From Granulicella arctica (lineage in GTDB: Bacteria; Acidobacteriota; Terriglobia; Terriglobales; Acidobacteriaceae), in assembly GCF_013410065.1 (NCBI RefSeq), contig NZ_JACCCW010000002.1, positions 248,001 through 312,000 of the forward strand: a stretch of 64,000 bases of DNA, read 5' to 3'. Below the pieces are notes generated by a model. It had not been told where the DNA came from, ran no database searches, and saw nothing but the letters and a program-made list of their open reading frames with translations. A program made the position numbers and the translations under genes. How positions within the stretch are numbered: position 1 is the stretch's first letter; each line of letters opens with the position of its first letter. Shown here piece by piece: positions 60,892-64,000 of the stretch.

Positions 60892-63596
60892 GCGTGGCCA
60901 TAGAGAAGAAGCCGCTTCGCCTGTCTGGATCTCAACCATTCACCCAGCAGCTTGGGGTCTACATCATGATCGGGGAGCGGACCAATGTGGCCGGTTCGCC
61001 TAGGTTCGCGAAGCTGGTTAAGGAAGGCAAATACGAGGAAGCCGTGAGTGTGGCCCGTCAGCAGGTCGAGAACGGAGCTAATGTTCTCGATATCTGCATG
61101 GATGAGGGCATGATCGACGGCGTCGCGGCAATGACGCGTTATCTACAGTTGCTGGCGAGCGAGCCCGAGGTAGCTAAGGTCCCCTTTATGGTGGACTCCT
61201 CGAAATGGGAGGTCATCGAGTCTGGGCTCAAGTGCTTGCAAGGCAAGGGTATCGTGAACTCTATCTCGCTGAAGGAAGGCGAAGATAAGTTTCGCCAGAA
61301 CGCGGCTACCGTGCTCAAGTTTGGCGCGGCGGTCGTAGTGATGGCCTTTGACGAACAGGGTCAGGCCGCGACGTACGAGGACAAGATCCGCATCTGCGAG
61401 CGTGCCTATCGGATACTGGTCGACGAGGTTGGATTGCTGCCCGAAGACATCATCTTCGATCCGAACATCCTCACTGTTGCGACCGGCATGGAGGAGCACA
61501 ACAACTACGCGGTTGACTTTATCAACGCCACGCGCTGGATCAAGGCGAACCTGCCGCACGCGAAGGTCAGCGGCGGCGTTTCGAATATCTCGTTTAGCTT
61601 CCGAGGCAATAACAAGGTTCGTGAAGCTATGCATTCGGCATTTTTGTATCATGCCATCGCAGCTGGCATGGACATGGGCATCGTGAATGCCGGGATGCTC
61701 GAGGTGTACGAGGAGATTGAGCCTGAGTTGAAGGTGTTGGTCGAGGACGTACTGCTCAATCGCCGTCCTGATGCGACAGAGCGCCTGGTGGAACACGGCG
61801 AAACTCTGAAAAATGCGGGTGCGGTCGTCAATGAAAAGAAGGCAGAAGAGTGGCGCAATAGCACGGTCGAGGAACGCCTCTCTCATGCTCTGGTTAAGGG
61901 GATCGATGCGTACATCGAGGTAGACACCGAGGAAGCCCGTGTCAAGTTAGGCCGCCCTCTATTAGTTATCGAAGGCCCGCTGATGGCTGGGATGAGCGTG
62001 GTAGGTGATCTGTTCGGCGCGGGCAAGATGTTCTTGCCCCAAGTGGTTAAGTCTGCCCGGGTGATGAAAAAGGCTGTGGCGCACCTAACGCCGTTCATGG
62101 AGGCCGAGAAGGCTGCAATGGCTGCTGCTGGCCAAGAGATTAAGGCTCAGGGGAAAATAGTGCTCGCGACCGTTAAGGGAGATGTGCACGATATTGGCAA
62201 GAATATTGTCGGCGTCGTCCTGGCCTGCAACAACTATGAGGTCATTGACATGGGGGTTATGGTCTCCTGCGAGAAGATCCTCGAACGTGCCAAGTTTGAG
62301 AAAGCGGACATGATTGGCCTTAGCGGTCTGATCACGCCGTCTCTCGACGAGATGGTGCATGTAGCCCGTGAGATGGAGCGTCAGGGGTTCAAATTGCCAC
62401 TGCTCATCGGAGGAGCAACGACGAGCCGGGCACACACGGCTGTTAAGATTGCGCCGCACTACAGTGAGCCAGTGGTCCATGTCCTGGATGCCAGCCGAGC
62501 GGTTCCCGTGACGACCAGCCTGCTGAGTGACGAGGGTAAGCCAGCGTTCGTCGCGCAGCATCGCGCGGACTATGAGGCGCTCCGCAGGGCCCACTCCGCG
62601 CCGCGACAGAAGGTTGTCTCCCTTGAGACCGCTCGTACAAGACGGACTCCGATCGAGTGGCGTGCAGAAGATCTTTCCATCCCCGCGTTTACCGGTGTGC
62701 GCGTGTTGGACAACTTTTCTTTGGCGACATTGCGCGACTTCATCGACTGGTCGCCGTTCTTCCATACTTGGGGGCTAAAAGGAATTTATCCTCGCATCCT
62801 CGAACACGAGCAGCATGGTACGCAGGCTCGGCAGATCTTCACCGAAGGCAACGCGCTTCTGGACGTGATTATCGAGAAAAACTTGATCACAGCGCGTGGC
62901 GTCTACGGCTTCTTCCCCGCTAATGCGGTAGGCGATGATGTGGAGTTGTATGTGGACAATGCACGCAAAGAGGTGCTTGAGCGATTCCACTTTCTCCGGC
63001 AGCAGTCGAACAGGGAAGGCAGCGAGCCGTGCAGATCGCTCGCCGACTTCATCGCACCGAAGGAAACAGGGCTGCCTGATTACATCGGTGGCTTCGCAGT
63101 AACCAGCGGGATCGGCCTGAAGGAGTTGTGCGATCGATTCAGGGCCGAGAACGACGACTATAATGCGATTATGGCGGAAGCCATCGCTGATCGTCTGGCT
63201 GAGGCCTTCGCTGAATGCCTGCACAAGCGGGTGCGGGATGAATGGGGGTACGGTTGTGAGGAAGGCCTGAGCAAGACGGACCTTATTCAGGAGAAGTACC
63301 GGGGGATCAGACCGGCTGCGGGTTATCCAGCTAGCCCGGATCACACTGAGAAGGGTCCTCTCTGGCGTTTGCTCGATGTCCAAGCGAACATCGGAATGTT
63401 GATTACTGAATCGTTCGCGATGTGGCCCGGTTCGAGTGTGAGTGGGCTCTACTTCGCCCATCCGAACTCGCGATATTTCAGCCTCGGCAAGATAGACCGC
63501 GATCAGGTCGTTGACTATCACGAACGCAAGGGGATGAGTGTCGCAGAGGTCGAACGTTGGCTCGGGCAGAACCTGAACTACGACCCCGCAGGATAG
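60888..63596 (+). CDS. metH: Methionine synthase, pterin/B12/activation part (split MetH)
   Basis: 902 aa: pterin-binding domain (about 18-275, [15 protein letters not shown] and [10 protein letters not shown]), cobalamin cap and Rossmann domains (about 290-570, [15 protein letters not shown] with DVHDIG for B12 His ligation, [13 protein letters not shown]), and SAM-activation domain (about 590-902, [13 protein letters not shown] to [15 protein letters not shown]). GTG start overlaps the first half. Together the two chains give a full B12-dependent methionine synthase. Confidence 0.93.
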   Translation: MSVAIEKKPLRLSGSQPFTQQLGVYIMIGERTNVAGSPRFAKLVKEGKYEEAVSVARQQVENGANVLDICMDEGMIDGVAAMTRYLQLLASEPEVAKVPFMVDSSKWEVIESGLKCLQGKGIVNSISLKEGEDKFRQNAATVLKFGAAVVVMAFDEQGQAATYEDKIRICERAYRILVDEVGLLPEDIIFDPNILTVATGMEEHNNYAVDFINATRWIKANLPHAKVSGGVSNISFSFRGNNKVREAMHSAFLYHAIAAGMDMGIVNAGMLEVYEEIEPELKVLVEDVLLNRRPDATERLVEHGETLKNAGAVVNEKKAEEWRNSTVEERLSHALVKGIDAYIEVDTEEARVKLGRPLLVIEGPLMAGMSVVGDLFGAGKMFLPQVVKSARVMKKAVAHLTPFMEAEKAAMAAAGQEIKAQGKIVLATVKGDVHDIGKNIVGVVLACNNYEVIDMGVMVSCEKILERAKFEKADMIGLSGLITPSLDEMVHVAREMERQGFKLPLLIGGATTSRAHTAVKIAPHYSEPVVHVLDASRAVPVTTSLLSDEGKPAFVAQHRADYEALRRAHSAPRQKVVSLETARTRRTPIEWRAEDLSIPAFTGVRVLDNFSLATLRDFIDWSPFFHTWGLKGIYPRILEHEQHGTQARQIFTEGNALLDVIIEKNLITARGVYGFFPANAVGDDVELYVDNARKEVLERFHFLRQQSNREGSEPCRSLADFIAPKETGLPDYIGGFAVTSGIGLKELCDRFRAENDDYNAIMAEAIADRLAEAFAECLHKRVRDEWGYGCEEGLSKTDLIQEKYRGIRPAAGYPASPDHTEKGPLWRLLDVQANIGMLITESFAMWPGSSVSGLYFAHPNSRYFSLGKIDRDQVVDYHERKGMSVAEVERWLGQNLNYDPAG

Positions 63597-64000
63597 TATT
63601 CGGGCTTATGGTCGCCAGTTTCTATTCTGAGCTTTTGGGAATTCGCTTCAGACCCTTCTAAGACCTACGATTGAAACTTCATGTGCCAGTTCTCTGCTGA
63701 CTCATAAATGACAGTATTGTCGAAATTGTGCGTATTTTAGCTTGTTTTTTGATGGTGTCTGAAACGCACGTTGATGCTATGTGTACTCAATTGCCCCAAC
63801 TTGTGTAGTGTCTGGCATGGCAAATTTCATGATGGCTTTGCTCGCTAAATGCTCTTTCGTGCCGATTACTAACTTATGCGTTTGATCGCTGGCTCCCAGC
63901 TTATAAAAGAGAATGTACCCTAATCTATCTTGTTTAACAGCAATCCTTCGATATGAATTTGCTCGGACGGTTGTTAAGGCTTCACTGTATTTTCAGGCAT
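63597..64000. other. AT-rich 404-bp tail without a complete gene
   Basis: Apart from the partial minus-strand frame at 63777-63992, nothing is supported. It is distinctly AT-richer than the metH genes. Confidence 0.6.
63777..63992 (-). pseudogene. Possible 3' fragment of an unknown gene (TcmP-like?)
   Basis: A 71-codon minus-strand frame without a start reads YRRIAVKQDRLGYILFYKLG and THKLVIGTKEHLASKAIMKF before TAG. The pattern is reminiscent of the C-terminus of three-Cys-motif partner (TcmP) proteins, but this is weak. A TGA just upstream in the same frame (63993-63995) suggests it is a remnant rather than the end of an intact gene. Confidence 0.3.

Overview
The window looks like a chromosome segment from a Gram-negative acidobacterium, most likely class Terriglobia (Granulicella/Terriglobus/Edaphobacter type). 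This is inferred from protein content and gene order, not from a marker gene. Support comes from LPS genes (lptA, lptB, msbA-like, lpxL, lpxD), a bacillithiol deacetylase, SYLF and TonB-type envelope proteins, frequent GTG/TTG starts and high GC. No rRNA is present; the only complete tRNA seen is tRNA-Leu(CAA) at 59366-59452.

Region 1 (1-30 kb) is core chromosome. It opens with the end of lptA, then lptB, rpoN (sigma-54), a long-form hpf and rapZ. A tight run follows: msbA-like exporter, yicC, gmk, rpoZ and a family-4 uracil-DNA glycosylase. Next come a TonB-domain protein, priA, an HU-type protein, dcd, an orphan response regulator, a SYLF protein, lpxL-lpxD plus a P-loop gene, a diguanylate cyclase, bshB1 and a lipoprotein. 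The stretch ends with a fused homocysteine methyltransferase/MetF, xseB, a tiny ORF with a zeta-like kinase, a polyprenyl diphosphate synthase, yajQ, tatD, a cupin and metG. The + strand is C-rich here whichever way the genes point.

Region 2 (30-40 kb) is core chromosome with the opposite skew (+ strand G-rich). It holds a leftward GntR/MFS/alpha-L-fucosidase set for sugar use. A rightward set follows: a MeaB GTPase fused to methylmalonyl-CoA epimerase, tsaB, rimI, psd, pssA and a catalytically dead aspartate-semialdehyde-dehydrogenase paralogue.

Region 3 (about 40.8-59.4 kb) is an integrative mobilizable element in the 3' half of tRNA-Leu, bounded by a 55/58-bp direct repeat of the tRNA. 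It carries a Fic protein, an Xre regulator, an excisionase-like protein, a MobF relaxase, a relaxosome-type protein, a membrane protein shaped like the N-terminus of a coupling protein, and a tyrosine integrase. I see no type IV secretion genes. The cargo looks defensive: a GHKL ATPase-PD-(D/E)XK fusion, a methyltransferase/helicase/GIY-YIG operon, and a Ser/Thr kinase paired with a DUF3010-like (RNase H-fold) protein beside the tRNA. Paired 12-bp-spaced AACAGCCA-type motifs lie near both ends. Outside the left end (40.1-40.8 kb) are relics that suggest an older insertion at the same tRNA.

Region 4 (59.4-64 kb) is core chromosome again: a methionine synthase split into two overlapping genes, then a mostly empty tail with one broken reading frame.
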